Positions 1-8,540 are shown, counted from the first letter of the stretch. The stretch: DNA of 64,000 nt from SIG603 sp964370775 (GCA_964370775.1 CAYJKT010000017.1:1-64000), one strand, 5' to 3'. The notes: generated by a model from the letters alone, not told the origin. Numbers and translations: made by a program.

Positions 1-1
1 C

Positions 2-1366
2 GCATGTGGCGAGCTAGTTGTTAGCGAAACTACTCCGACAACTTGCCCAAAATGTGGCGGAAATCACCTAAGCCAAGATGAAGACACACTAGACACATGG
101 TTCTCATCAGCTTTGTGGCCGTTCTCAACTCTAGGTTGGCCAGAAAACACACCTGATTTTGACTACTTCTACCCAACAAGCACACTTGTTACAGCTTATG
201 ATATTCTCTTCTTCTGGGTATCTAGAATGATATTCTCAGGAATAGAGCACACAGGTAAAAATCCTTTCGACACTGTTTTCTTCCACGGTTTGATTAGAGA
301 CGCACAAGGTAGAAAAATGAGTAAATCTTTGGGCAATGGTATCGAACCACTTGGCGAGGTTGCAAAATACGGTGCAGACGCACTGCGTTATGCACTTGCA
401 ACAGGTAACAGCCCAGGTAATGACATGAGATATTCAGAAGAAAAAATCATGGCTAGCCGTAATTTTGCAAACAAAATTTGGAACGCTGCTAGATTTATCC
501 ACATGAATATCGAGGGTAAAGACGTTACAAACAGTATTCCTAGCAAATTGTATATTGAAGACAAGTGGATTATCAGCAAATTCAACGCATTAAGCAAAGA
601 GATTACTGATAACCTAGATAAATTCGAGTTTGGCATTGCATTAAGCAAACTGAATGACTATATTTGGGACGATTACTGCGATTGGTATATAGAGCTTGCA
701 AAAATCAGAATGAATGACAAAGATGAAGCAAGTGCTAATAGTGCAAGACAAACACTAGTTTGGATACTTTCAAACAGCATGAAGTTATTGCACCCATTTA
801 TGCCGTTTATCACAGAGGAAATTTGGCAAAGCTTACCACACGAGGGCGAGGCTATCATAGTAGCACCGTGGCCTGAGTACAACAGTGAGTTAGAGTTCAC
901 AGCTGATAGCAGAGACATGGAAAAAATAATGGATTTAATTAAAGCGATTAGAGTAAGACGTGGTGAGATGAACGTTCCACCGTCTAAAAAAGCTACAATT
1001 AGCATAGCTTCTGAGTATTCTGACTTGTTTAAATCATGTGAAAATGCACTGTGCAAACTAGCTTATGCAACAGAAATTCAAACTGGCGACAGCTTTGATA
1101 TAGACGGCGCTGTAACAGTTGTTACAGATTCATGCACAGCATACATGCCTATGGCAGAGCTTATCGACTTTGAAGCTGAAAAAGCAAGACTAGCAAAAGA
1201 GTTAGAGAGTTGTGAAAAACAACTTAACACAGCAAATGCAAAGCTGAATAACGAGAAATTCATGACATCAGCGCCTGAAAATGTACGCCAAGGCGTTATA
1301 GACAACGCAGAGAAGTTAAAAGAGAAAATCAAAATGCTTGAGGCTTCACTGGATAATTTGAAATAA
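2..1366 (+). CDS. valS: Valine--tRNA ligase, C-terminal part (5' end outside the window)
   Basis: The protein charges tRNA-Val with valine in the cytoplasm. The reading frame is already open at base 2, so about 454 C-terminal residues are visible and the N-terminus lies upstream. A zinc-ribbon CPKCG piece sits at about nt 43-57. The class I signature KMSKS, which activates ATP, is at nt 314-328 in the context RKMSKSLGN. The anticodon-binding helical domain follows, then the C-terminal coiled-coil arm (about nt 1160-1360) typical of ValRS and absent from IleRS. A strong intrinsic terminator follows the stop codon. Family assignment is secure from motifs and the C-terminal arm; editing residues cannot be judged because that domain is outside the window. 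Confidence 0.96.
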   Translation, partial: ACGELVVSETTPTTCPKCGGNHLSQDEDTLDTWFSSALWPFSTLGWPENTPDFDYFYPTSTLVTAYDILFFWVSRMIFSGIEHTGKNPFDTVFFHGLIRDAQGRKMSKSLGNGIEPLGEVAKYGADALRYALATGNSPGNDMRYSEEKIMASRNFANKIWNAARFIHMNIEGKDVTNSIPSKLYIEDKWIISKFNALSKEITDNLDKFEFGIALSKLNDYIWDDYCDWYIELAKIRMNDKDEASANSARQTLVWILSNSMKLLHPFMPFITEEIWQSLPHEGEAIIVAPWPEYNSELEFTADSRDMEKIMDLIKAIRVRRGEMNVPPSKKATISIASEYSDLFKSCENALCKLAYATEIQTGDSFDIDGAVTVVTDSCTAYMPMAELIDFEAEKARLAKELESCEKQLNTANAKLNNEKFMTSAPENVRQGVIDNAEKLKEKIKMLEASLDNLK

Positions 1367-1380
1367 TATATATATATAAC

Positions 1381-1430
1381 AAAATCCACTTAAAAGTTAG
1401 GTTTAGCCTAGCTTTTTAAGTGGATTTTTT
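1381..1430 (+). terminator. Intrinsic terminator after valS
   Basis: A long inverted repeat (arms AAAATCCACTTAAAA and TTTTTAAGTGGATTTT) is followed by a T run, 15 bases past the valS stop codon. Confidence 0.9.
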
Positions 1431-1470
1431 ATGTGGTAAAATTCCCCTAAATTAAAAAGGAGAGATATAC

Positions 1471-2078
1471 ATGAAAACCTATGGATATGTGCGAGTTTCT
1501 AGTATAGATCAAAATGAGGAGAGGCAGATATTGGAACTTAAAAAAGTTAAAGTTCCACAAAAAAATATTTATATAGATAAACAGAGTGGAAAAGATTTTA
1601 ACAGGGCAGGATAAAGAAAGTTACTTAAAAAATTGAGATAAAATGATTTATTGTATGTGCAGAGCATTGACAGATTGGGACGCAATTATGATGAGATACA
1701 GTGTGAATGGAGAGTTCTTACAAAGGATATCGGTGTAAATATTTGTATTATTGACATGCCACTTCTTGACACACGAAATGGCAAAGACCTTATGGGGACA
1801 TTTATTGCAGACTTAGTGCTTCAAATCTTGTCATTTGTTGCACAAAGTGAGCGTGAGAATATAAAAAAAGACAAGCAGATGGAATTACTGCAGCGAAATT
1901 ACGTGGAGTAAAGTTTGGCAGACCTAAGAAATGCGTGCCAGATGAATTCGAAAAACTTATAAAAAGGTGGAAAGAAAAAGAACTTACTATTGAGCAAGTT
2001 CTTAAAGCTTGTGATATAAGTGAAGCAACTTTGTATCGTAGGCTTCGTGAAAATAGGTTTACAAATAATCGTAAATAA
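1471..2078 (+). pseudogene. Decayed serine recombinase (resolvase/invertase family)
   Basis: Translation from the ATG at 1471 (AGGAG at 1460-1464) begins MKTYGYVRVSSIDQN, the N-terminal motif with the catalytic serine of small serine recombinases. The SIDRLGRNYDEI segment follows at about nt 1660. The frame is broken by TAA codons at 1612 and 1639, and by loss of one A in the A run near 1868, which ends the frame at 1909. Reading on in the next frame restores QADGITAAKLRGVKFGRP and a C-terminal helix-turn-helix (EQVLKACDISEATLYRRL) up to the stop at 2076. Full length would be about 200 residues, the usual size of the family. Two stops plus a frameshift make an active product unlikely unless the stops are sequencing errors. 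It lies directly upstream of a pair of inverted repeats that may be its recombination sites. Confidence 0.85.
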
Positions 2079-2091
2079 AGAAAAAGCTATC

Positions 2092-2107
2092 AAAAGTGTA
2101 CTTTTTG
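2092..2107 (+). repeat. Left 16-bp inverted repeat / operator-like palindrome
   Basis: The core is AAAAGT-GT-ACTTTT, a near-palindrome with a central GT, followed by TGATTATAG. The exact reverse complement of these 16 bases occurs at 2256-2271. The site lies 14 bases past the end of the recombinase pseudogene. It could be a serine-recombinase crossover site or one of two regulator operators. Confidence 0.65.
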
Positions 2108-2207
2108 ATTATAGTTACATTAATGTTAAATAACGACTAAGAAAATGTTGAAATTACAAATCCTAACGGAATATCTTCATTTTTTGCAAGAAAATCCACG
2201 GAATTTC

Positions 2208-2236
2208 TTGACTTTTGTTAAAATCAGGTATATACT
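2208..2236 (+). promoter_or_regulatory. Promoter of the coiled-coil lipoprotein
   Basis: TTGACT (2208-2213), a 17-base spacer and TATACT (2231-2236) form a near-consensus vegetative promoter reading toward the lipoprotein gene. It lies entirely between the two inverted repeats at 2092-2107 and 2256-2271. Confidence 0.8.
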
Positions 2237-2255
2237 TTTAGTTATAACGACCTAC

Positions 2256-2271
2256 CAAAAAGTACACTTTT
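2256..2271 (-). repeat. Right 16-bp inverted repeat / operator-like palindrome
   Basis: CAAAAAGTACACTTTT is the exact reverse complement of 2092-2107. The half sites AAAAGT and ACTTTT are the same in both copies, but the central dinucleotide is AC here and GT in the left copy. The right flank TGATTATAG is shared in direct orientation, so a pair of operators is also possible. Confidence 0.65.
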
Positions 2272-2311
2272 TGATTATAGTGTGCAAAATATAATAGAAT
2301 GGAGTGAAGTC

Positions 2312-3046
2312 ATGAAAAAGCTATTTGCATTTTTCCTTGCAACAGCAATAACATTAACTCTTACAGCATGTAGTGATGTAACACAAGAGGACTATGATTT
2401 GCTTACGCAAGAGAAAACTGAATTAGCGGAGAAAATCGCTGAAATCGAAGATGAAAATGCATCCTTGGCACTCACTATTGAAGAACAGAATGTAACGATT
2501 GAAGAAATGCAGAGTCGTATTGATGCATTTGCCGAGCTTGAAGAAAAATATGGTTCATTATCTGATTCAGAAATAGATGCACAGACAGCAGCTAATGATT
2601 TGAAAGCTGAAGAAGATAGATTAGCACAAGAATTGTTATTAGAGCAAGAAGCTGCAGAACAGGCTGCCGCAGAAGCCGCCGCTGCCGAAGAAGCTGAAGC
2701 TGAAGCTAAGTTAGGCTACGAAACAGGTATAACCTATGATGATTTGTCGAGAAATCCAAGTGATTATGAAGAAAAAAAGGTCAAGTTTACTGGAGAGGTT
2801 CTTCAAGTAACGGAAGTAGGTTCTGAAGTGCAAATACGTTTAGCTACCAAACCTGCAAGCTATGGTGGTTACAACGATGATGTTATATATGTATTTTTTG
2901 ATTCTTCACTAATTGCTTCACGTCTATTAGAGGATGATATTATAACAATTTATGGAGTCTCTAAAAACTTATATACATACGAAACCATAATGGGTGGTAG
3001 TGTTACGTTGCCGTTAATACAAGTGGATAACGTAGAAATAAATTAA
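2312..3046 (+). CDS. Lipoprotein with coiled coil and C-terminal OB-fold-like domain
   Basis: The start is ATG 2312, with GGAG at 2301-2304; an in-frame GTG at 2282 has no good ribosome-binding site. The 244-residue product begins with a lipoprotein signal peptide ending in the lipobox LTAC, so it is probably anchored to the outer face of the membrane. Residues about 25-130 are a charged coiled coil rich in E, A and Q, with an alanine/glutamate stretch near 115-130. The last 110 residues look like a small beta-barrel of the OB-fold type found in clostridial lipoproteins (KVKFTGEVLQV near the start). The function is unknown. Expression depends on a promoter bracketed by inverted repeats, so phase variation is possible. 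Confidence 0.8.
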   Translation: MKKLFAFFLATAITLTLTACSDVTQEDYDLLTQEKTELAEKIAEIEDENASLALTIEEQNVTIEEMQSRIDAFAELEEKYGSLSDSEIDAQTAANDLKAEEDRLAQELLLEQEAAEQAAAEAAAAEEAEAEAKLGYETGITYDDLSRNPSDYEEKKVKFTGEVLQVTEVGSEVQIRLATKPASYGGYNDDVIYVFFDSSLIASRLLEDDIITIYGVSKNLYTYETIMGGSVTLPLIQVDNVEIN

Positions 3047-3048
3047 AC

Positions 3049-3147
3049 TGTTACATAGAAGAAATAGAATTTTTATTAAGGGCGTTTAATGCAGATGATT
3101 TTATGTCAGATGACTTAGTAAGTGAAGTAGTTACATTAAATCCATAA
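3049..3147 (+). other. Possible remnant of a coding sequence
   Basis: A 32-codon open stretch without a start codon follows directly on the lipoprotein stop and reads like the C-terminus of a soluble protein (FLLRAFNADDFMSDDLVSEV), then TAA at 3145. It may be the 3' scar of a lost gene. The product is not recognised. The rest of the 3047-3378 gap holds the terminator at 3238-3280 and the promoter at 3315-3343. Confidence 0.3.
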
Positions 3148-3237
3148 TTCAGACAACACCTATTATAACAACCTAATTGACAAAGATTTAGTAGTCTGAC
3201 TACTTTGAATAAAATAGATTAAACCAATATATCCCAT

Positions 3238-3280
3238 AACGAGAAAGCAAGAAATACAGCTTGCTTTCTCGTTTTTAATA
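3238..3280 (+). terminator. Intrinsic terminator
   Basis: AACGAGAAAGCAAG pairs with CTTGCTTTCTCGTT across a short loop and is followed by TTTAAT. Confidence 0.85.
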
Positions 3281-3314
3281 ATTACAAAAATATTACAATT
3301 TCGACAAAAAACTT

Positions 3315-3343
3315 TTGCAAAAATTAAAATACTGTGATATAAT
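3315..3343 (+). promoter_or_regulatory. Promoter of the lipoprotein / two-component operon
   Basis: TTGCAA (3315-3320), a 17-base spacer and TATAAT (3338-3343), 36 bases ahead of the ATG at 3379. Confidence 0.75.
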
Positions 3344-3378
3344 AAAAAACGTATATAAATTGAAACTAAGGTGACTAG

Positions 3379-4710
3379 ATGAAAAAAATCGGATTATCGA
3401 TAATTATGATACTTTTTTGTACATTGTTGTCGTCTTGCACATATATGGGAATTGACCCACAAACGCTCATGTCTCCTCCAAAATCGTCAGAGGACCAACA
3501 GGCTATACACGATTTAATGATTTCAGAGAACGAGTCGTTGGACTTCATTTATCCTAAAAGAGGCGATTATAGGTCAGCTATTATTATGCAGGACTTTAAC
3601 AATGATGGAAACGATGACGCTATGGGTTTTTATGAAAATCCAGAGGGTGGCATAATGCTTAAGTTTATGACCAAGGAAAACGGCGAGTGGTCGATAGTAA
3701 GCATTTTTGCAAACACTGGTATACAGTTGGATAAAGTCGTTTTTGGTGATATTAGTGGTGACGGAATAGACGAAATTATCGTAGGTTGGGGTTCTCCACA
3801 AAGTTTAACAGCAGTTATTACTGTGTACAGTTTTGTAGATTATAAATATGAAGAAAGTATTCTTGACTACAGCTATAATGAATTTATTTTAACAGATTTT
3901 AACTCTGATGATGTTAAAGAACTTTTCACATCTACAGTTTATGTTAACACAGAAGATGAGTTAAGCGAGGATATTGAAGCTATGGCGAGAGTGTTCTCTT
4001 TAGATGAAAACAAGCTTTCCTTAGATTACTCTTGTGAGCTAAACAACACTGTTGTTAGGTACAGCACATGTAATTTTGTTCAAGTGAGCGAAAATGAGAA
4101 AGCTGTGATTTTAGAGGGCACAGTCGACGAAGGTGTATTAGTTACTGAACTAGTTTACTTAGACGGAAATAAAATAGTAAGTCCATTTTCGAGTGAAGAA
4201 ATGAAAGCGCAGTACAGCTATTTTCCAAGGCCTAGTAATCTATCTATTTCAAGCCAAGATGTAAATGATGATTGGACCTATGAAATTCCACGTGCTAAAT
4301 TGCAACCAGGTCTTGTTGATGGTCAAAAGTTGGAGTCATATAATTACTATATTGACTGGGTAAATTTTAACTATGATGATAACACCACGGAAGTAGTGAA
4401 AACTAGCATAGTTATAAGCGATATTAATTTAACATTTGATGTTCCTGCCGATATGCAGATGATATGCGATTATGACGGAAAAAATAAATATAGTTTACAC
4501 CAAAGGGTAATAGACGATAAAGGCGAGTTAGTTTATGAGCGTAGAGTAATGGTTATTCAGATGATTGACGAAGCCGAGTGGGACGACATGAAAGAAGACG
4601 GACGATACGAAGAACTGTTGAGAGACAACAGTGGAAATATATATGTGGCAGATAGTTTTTCTGACTTTGAAAATGAGTTTTATGATAGCTTTAGACTGAT
4701 AAATGGTTAA
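3379..4710 (+). CDS. Lipoprotein with FG-GAP/VCBS-like repeats
   Basis: This is a 443-residue lipoprotein with a signal peptide ending in the lipobox LSSC (Cys20). At least three Asp-rich repeats resemble calcium-binding FG-GAP/VCBS beta-propeller blades: DFNNDGNDDAMGF, DISGDGIDEIIVGWG and DFNSDDVKELF. AAGGTGA precedes the ATG. A response regulator and a sensor kinase follow 14 bases after the stop, so the three genes probably form one operon. The lipoprotein could supply a surface signal to the kinase, or it could be a target of the pair. The exact role is unknown. Confidence 0.8.
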   Translation: MKKIGLSIIMILFCTLLSSCTYMGIDPQTLMSPPKSSEDQQAIHDLMISENESLDFIYPKRGDYRSAIIMQDFNNDGNDDAMGFYENPEGGIMLKFMTKENGEWSIVSIFANTGIQLDKVVFGDISGDGIDEIIVGWGSPQSLTAVITVYSFVDYKYEESILDYSYNEFILTDFNSDDVKELFTSTVYVNTEDELSEDIEAMARVFSLDENKLSLDYSCELNNTVVRYSTCNFVQVSENEKAVILEGTVDEGVLVTELVYLDGNKIVSPFSSEEMKAQYSYFPRPSNLSISSQDVNDDWTYEIPRAKLQPGLVDGQKLESYNYYIDWVNFNYDDNTTEVVKTSIVISDINLTFDVPADMQMICDYDGKNKYSLHQRVIDDKGELVYERRVMVIQMIDEAEWDDMKEDGRYEELLRDNSGNIYVADSFSDFENEFYDSFRLING

Positions 4711-4724
4711 GGAGATGTAGATAA

Positions 4725-5426
4725 ATGAAAAAAATACTTGTGTGCGAAGACGAACAAAATATTAGAGAATTTGTGGTTATCAACCTAAAAAGAGCTGGTT
4801 ATGACGTAACGGAAGCTAGTTCTGGTGACGAGGGACTTGAGATTTACGAAAAACAAGGCAGAGATTTTGACCTTGTAGTACTAGATTTAATGATGCCCGG
4901 CAGACACGATGGATTGGCTGTTTGCAAAGAGTTACGCAAAAAAAGCAATTCTTTAGGTATTATTATGCTAACTGCAAGAACTCAAGAAATGGATAAAATC
5001 AGTGGTCTTATGATGGGTGCAGATGACTATATCACCAAACCGTTTTCTCCGTCAGAACTTGTTGCAAGAGTTGATGCTGTATATCGTAGAGTAGAGCTTT
5101 CTGGGGACAAAAAACAAGATTTCTCTGAGCAATTAGTATCTGGTGATTTTGTGCTAAACTACAAAAACCGTTCTTTCTCTAAAAAAGGAGAGCTAATTGA
5201 GCTAACTCAAGTGGAGTTCCAAATTGTTGAGTATTTTTTCTCAAACCCTGGTATGAATTTAAGCCGTATGGACATTTTAAAACATGTTTGGGGCAATTCT
5301 TACGCTGGCGAAGAAAAAATCGTTGATGTTAATGTTAGAAGATTAAGAATGAAGATAGAAACAGAGCCGTCAAACCCTGAGCACATTATAACTGTATGGG
5401 GATTGGGGTATCGTTGGGATGCGTAA
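4725..5426 (+). CDS. OmpR/PhoB-family response regulator
   Basis: The 233-residue protein has an N-terminal receiver domain with acidic pocket E8/D9, phosphoacceptor Asp54 (VVLDLMMPG) and the conserved Lys in DYITKPF. A C-terminal winged helix (about 130-230) has the ILKHVWG and DVNVRRLRMKIE motifs of the OmpR/PhoB class. AAGGAGA precedes the ATG. Its end overlaps the kinase start by 8 bases, which implies translational coupling. It most likely acts as a DNA-binding transcription regulator phosphorylated by the neighbouring kinase. The regulon cannot be read from the sequence. Confidence 0.93.
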   Translation: MKKILVCEDEQNIREFVVINLKRAGYDVTEASSGDEGLEIYEKQGRDFDLVVLDLMMPGRHDGLAVCKELRKKSNSLGIIMLTARTQEMDKISGLMMGADDYITKPFSPSELVARVDAVYRRVELSGDKKQDFSEQLVSGDFVLNYKNRSFSKKGELIELTQVEFQIVEYFFSNPGMNLSRMDILKHVWGNSYAGEEKIVDVNVRRLRMKIETEPSNPEHIITVWGLGYRWDA

Positions 5427-6843
5427 GATAACACTTGGAGCTTCTTTGGGGCAAAAAAGTATATCTAGAAGATGGTTCATCAACAGCCTTTGTGTTATGG
5501 TTGCATTGCTTGTTGTGTTTATATCCATACTTGCTTTTACATTCAAAAGCAATGTGTACAGTAGTTTACAACAGATAATTACAGGTAGAAGTGAGGAGCT
5601 TATTAACGTGCTTTCTACCACAGCTGGGTCGGACTTCTCAACAGTATCGAGGTCGTATATTGAAACATTCCCAGATAAAAACGATATGGAGATAATGTCT
5701 ATATCAAGCAGTGGACACGTTATTGTTAGCTCAACTGGTTTTTTGCCAAGGTCACAACCTTTTATGCCTGATTACGACAGTGCTATTATCAGCGAAAACG
5801 ATTTCGGTTACTGGGCTGGCACTAGTGATACTGGCGAAAGTGTAATGGCTGTTACAAGAGTTTTTCGCAACAATTATGGCGAGATAGAGGGTTCTTTGAG
5901 ATATATCATATCCTTAGAAGAAGCAGACGACCAAATAATGGTTATAGTTCTTGCTTTGATTGTAGTCGGTGTGATTATTGCACTTATCATTACTTTATCT
6001 GGCCTGTACTTTGTTAAATCTATCATTACCCCAGTAAAAAAACTTACAGTTAGTGCTCAAAAAATTTCCAGTGGAGATTTTGGAGTACGAATTGAGAAAA
6101 AAGATGACGATGAAATCGGGCAACTTATAGATAACATCAACCTAATGGCTGAGGAACTAGGCAATGCAGAGCAGATGAAAAACGACTTTATTTCCTCTGT
6201 TTCTCACGAGCTTAGAACACCTCTAACAGCGATAAAAGGTTGGGCAGAAACGTTGCAAGGTGGCGAACAAGATAAAGAAACTGCCGAAAAAGGCATGGCT
6301 GTTATCATCAAAGAGGCTCAAAGGCTTTCTGGGATTGTTGAGGAGCTGTTGGATTTCTCTAGGCTACAAAGTGGTAGGTTGAATTTGGTTCTAAAGAAAA
6401 CCGATTTACTGGCAGAGCTTGATGAATCTGTGTTTATGTTCACAGAGAGAGCAAGTGCAGAGAAGAAAAACTTGGTTTATGACGAAGCGACAATGTTTCC
6501 ACCAGTTTTAGCAGATGTTAACAGGCTTAAACAAGTGTTTATCAATATTATAGACAACGCTCTAAAGTACACAGATGAGGGTGGAACTATAACGATTACA
6601 ACTGCAAGAGAAGATGATTTTATTCATGTTATAGTACAAGACACAGGCTGTGGAATACCAGAAGAACACTTGCCTCATATTAAGAAAAAGTTCTACAAAG
6701 CTAATCAAATTGTTAGGGGTTCAGGAATTGGACTTGCTGTTGCTGACGACATAGTCGACATGCACGGAGGCAAGCTGACAGTCGAGAGCGAAGAGGGCGT
6801 AGGAACTAAGATAACAATAGAAATGCCAATTTACACAAATTAG
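5419..6843 (+). CDS. Membrane sensor histidine kinase
   Basis: The 474-residue kinase has a transmembrane helix at about 22-42, an extracytoplasmic sensor region (about 43-170), a second helix at 173-198 and a HAMP domain (about 198-250). The HisKA domain carries His263 in SVSHELRTP. The catalytic domain has the N box NIIDNALKYT, the G1 box DTGCGIP and the G2 box GSGIGLAV. It is the partner of the overlapping response regulator. The extracytoplasmic domain is PAS/Cache-sized, but its ligand is unknown. In the F box the expected F-x-x-F-Y arrangement reads KKKFYKA. Confidence 0.92.
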   Translation: MRKITLGASLGQKSISRRWFINSLCVMVALLVVFISILAFTFKSNVYSSLQQIITGRSEELINVLSTTAGSDFSTVSRSYIETFPDKNDMEIMSISSSGHVIVSSTGFLPRSQPFMPDYDSAIISENDFGYWAGTSDTGESVMAVTRVFRNNYGEIEGSLRYIISLEEADDQIMVIVLALIVVGVIIALIITLSGLYFVKSIITPVKKLTVSAQKISSGDFGVRIEKKDDDEIGQLIDNINLMAEELGNAEQMKNDFISSVSHELRTPLTAIKGWAETLQGGEQDKETAEKGMAVIIKEAQRLSGIVEELLDFSRLQSGRLNLVLKKTDLLAELDESVFMFTERASAEKKNLVYDEATMFPPVLADVNRLKQVFINIIDNALKYTDEGGTITITTAREDDFIHVIVQDTGCGIPEEHLPHIKKKFYKANQIVRGSGIGLAVADDIVDMHGGKLTVESEEGVGTKITIEMPIYTN

Positions 6844-6851
6844 GAGGAAAG

Positions 6852-7790
6852 ATGGGCAAAATTACAACTATTGGTGGACAAGCATTGCTTGAGGGAATAA
6901 TGATGTTAGGCCCTAATAAAGCGATTGGTGCGTTTTGCGATAGCGAAGGAAATATTACAACAGAAGAGATAAAAAGAGAGTTTTTAAGAGATAAATATCC
7001 GATTTTAGGTAAACCTTTTTTAAGAGGAATTTTTAACTTTGTCGACACACTAAAACTAGGCTCTAAGGCTATGGAATTAAGTGCAAATAAAGCAGAGATT
7101 GAGAGCGACGAAGAAACAGAAACTAAGTTTGAAAAATGGTTAACTGAAAAAATCGGTGACAAAATGGGCGCTGTTATAACAAGCATTGGCGTGGTATTGG
7201 GTCTAATTTTGTCTACACTTTTATTCATATATTTACCAGTTCAAGCATTTAATGGAATAGACTACTTAACAGGTGGAGTGATAACAGGTTGGAGAGCAGT
7301 TTTTGAGGGTGTTCTAAGACTTGCTATTTTTGTAGGATACATCGCTTTAATATCTTTAATGCCTGATATTAAAAGAGTTTTTATGTACCATGGCGCAGAG
7401 CACAAAGCTATATTTTGTTACGAAGCAGAGTTACCTCTGACAGTAGAAAATGTAAGAAAACAAATAAGATTTCACCCAAGATGTGGCACAAGCTTTTTGG
7501 TTATATTAATACTTTTGGGCATAGTTGTTGGAATGTTAATTCCTTTTACAAACACATGGTTAAGAACAGCGTCTAAAATAATCACACTGCCGATTGTGGT
7601 GTCTGTAGGTTATGAGCTGTTAAAACTTTGTGGAAAATATGACAACGCTTTCACAAGAGCGATTGCAGTGCCAGGTTTGTGGGTGCAAAGGCTTACAACA
7701 AAAGAGCCAGACGACAAAATGATAGAGACAGCTATCGTTGCGTTAGAGGGAGTTATTCCTGAAAATGGCGAAGATATTGTAAAAAAATAA
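6852..7790 (+). CDS. DUF1385 membrane protein, YqhQ-like
   Basis: The 312-residue protein matches the DUF1385/YqhQ family: N-terminal GGQALLEGIMMLGP, central hydrophobic helices (about 113-130 and 150-170), the motif HGAEHKAIFCYE, then FHPRCGTSFL and further membrane helices. The family is widespread in Bacillota and is described as a membrane protein of poorly defined function. AGGAGG precedes the ATG, 8 bases after the kinase stop, so it is probably co-transcribed with the two-component genes. In many Clostridia the gene lies beside prmC/prfA; here it does not. Confidence 0.88.
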   Translation: MGKITTIGGQALLEGIMMLGPNKAIGAFCDSEGNITTEEIKREFLRDKYPILGKPFLRGIFNFVDTLKLGSKAMELSANKAEIESDEETETKFEKWLTEKIGDKMGAVITSIGVVLGLILSTLLFIYLPVQAFNGIDYLTGGVITGWRAVFEGVLRLAIFVGYIALISLMPDIKRVFMYHGAEHKAIFCYEAELPLTVENVRKQIRFHPRCGTSFLVILILLGIVVGMLIPFTNTWLRTASKIITLPIVVSVGYELLKLCGKYDNAFTRAIAVPGLWVQRLTTKEPDDKMIETAIVALEGVIPENGEDIVKK

Positions 7791-7828
7791 CAAGTTTAGG
7801 ACTGCGAAAAGTCAGATATAGATAAAAA

Positions 7829-7861
7829 GAGAAGCTGTCACTAGGTGATAGCTTCTTTTTT
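7829..7861 (+). terminator. Intrinsic terminator after the DUF1385 gene
   Basis: GAAGCTGTCAC pairs with GTGATAGCTTC and is followed by seven T. It is nearly the same sequence as the terminator at 52541-52573. Confidence 0.88.
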
Positions 7862-7898
7862 GTGTATTTGGTAATGTATTGAGGGGGTATCAGTAAAC

Positions 7899-7921
7899 TG
7901 ACGACCACAGGTCGCCCCTAC
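7899..7921 (-). repeat. REP-like palindrome with GTAGGGG head
   Basis: On the minus strand GTAGGGGC precedes a short palindrome (CGACC-tgt-GGTCG). It lies just past the 3' end of the RAYT gene and resembles the palindromes inside that gene. Confidence 0.6.
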
Positions 7922-8009
7922 ATTTTGCAATAGATTTTTAGATAGGTGGTTTTGTTAAATGGACGGCACCACATTCCACAATGAATTTTGTCGTTTGTGC
8001 TTGATAAAA

Positions 8010-8540
8010 TCAATCTATGTAGTAGCAATCTAATTCCCATTTTTGTGGGTTTGTGTCTATGTATTCCCATATTTTCAGGTAGTCTTTTTCGTTTCTTATT
8101 ATGTGGTCGTGGTATGAGCGTTGCCATAATTTTAACCCCACACTGCCGTGCAATTCATTTATATTTTTAGTGCTTTGATATTTGAACCAACCTATAATAT
8201 TGCCGATTGTAGGGGACGGGTTGCCCGTCCCGGTTTGAGGATTATTGTTATTTATCAAAATAATCAAATGTATATGATTAGGCATAATAACATATTTGTC
8301 AATTTTTATTGATGTATATTTTGATGAAATTTTACCGATATATTCATTTATTATTTGACCGTTATTGTTTAACCGAACATTCGGAACGGTCGAGAAATTC
8401 GGGAGGGGAAACCCCTCCCCTACGACGATTTCACCAAACAAACATTCACGATTATGGGTGCATATTGTTATAAAATACGCACCATTTCTAGAATAATCAT
8501 AATTTTTTAATCGAATTAATTTTCTTTTAGGTAAATTCAT
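8010..8540 (-). CDS. REP-associated tyrosine transposase (RAYT, Y1/IS200-like)
   Basis: The 176-residue protein shows the Y1 transposase pattern: YFITICTHNRECLFG near the N-terminus, the HUH metal motif in MPNHIHLI (about residue 87), the region with the nucleophilic tyrosine (IIGWFKYQSTKNI), and the RAYT C-terminal hallmark YHDHIIRNEKDYLKIWEYIDTNP. Such enzymes move or process REP palindromes. Two REP-like palindromes lie in frame inside this gene, at 8401-8423 (encoding GEGFPLPNF) and 8209-8231 (encoding TGTGNPSPT), lengthening loops between conserved blocks; another lies downstream. The start ATG at 8540 is weakly supported. The gene looks intact. Confidence 0.88.
   Translation of the reverse strand: MNLPKRKLIRLKNYDYSRNGAYFITICTHNRECLFGEIVVGEGFPLPNFSTVPNVRLNNNGQIINEYIGKISSKYTSIKIDKYVIMPNHIHLIILINNNNPQTGTGNPSPTIGNIIGWFKYQSTKNINELHGSVGLKLWQRSYHDHIIRNEKDYLKIWEYIDTNPQKWELDCYYID
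8209..8231 (+). repeat. REP-like palindrome inside the RAYT gene (second)
   Basis: GTAGGGGACGGG-ttg-CCCGTCCC is a GC-rich palindrome with a GTAGGGG head in an otherwise AT-rich gene. It is read in frame by the transposase. Confidence 0.65.
8401..8423 (-). repeat. REP-like palindrome inside the RAYT gene (first)
   Basis: GGGAGGGG-aaa-CCCCTCCC followed by CTAC gives, on the minus strand, a GTAGGGG head and a perfect 8-bp stem, again within the coding frame. Confidence 0.65.

Noticed and set aside
2282..2311. Upstream GTG start for the lipoprotein
   Set aside because: It would put ten residues before the signal peptide; the ATG at 2312 has GGAG at the right spacing.
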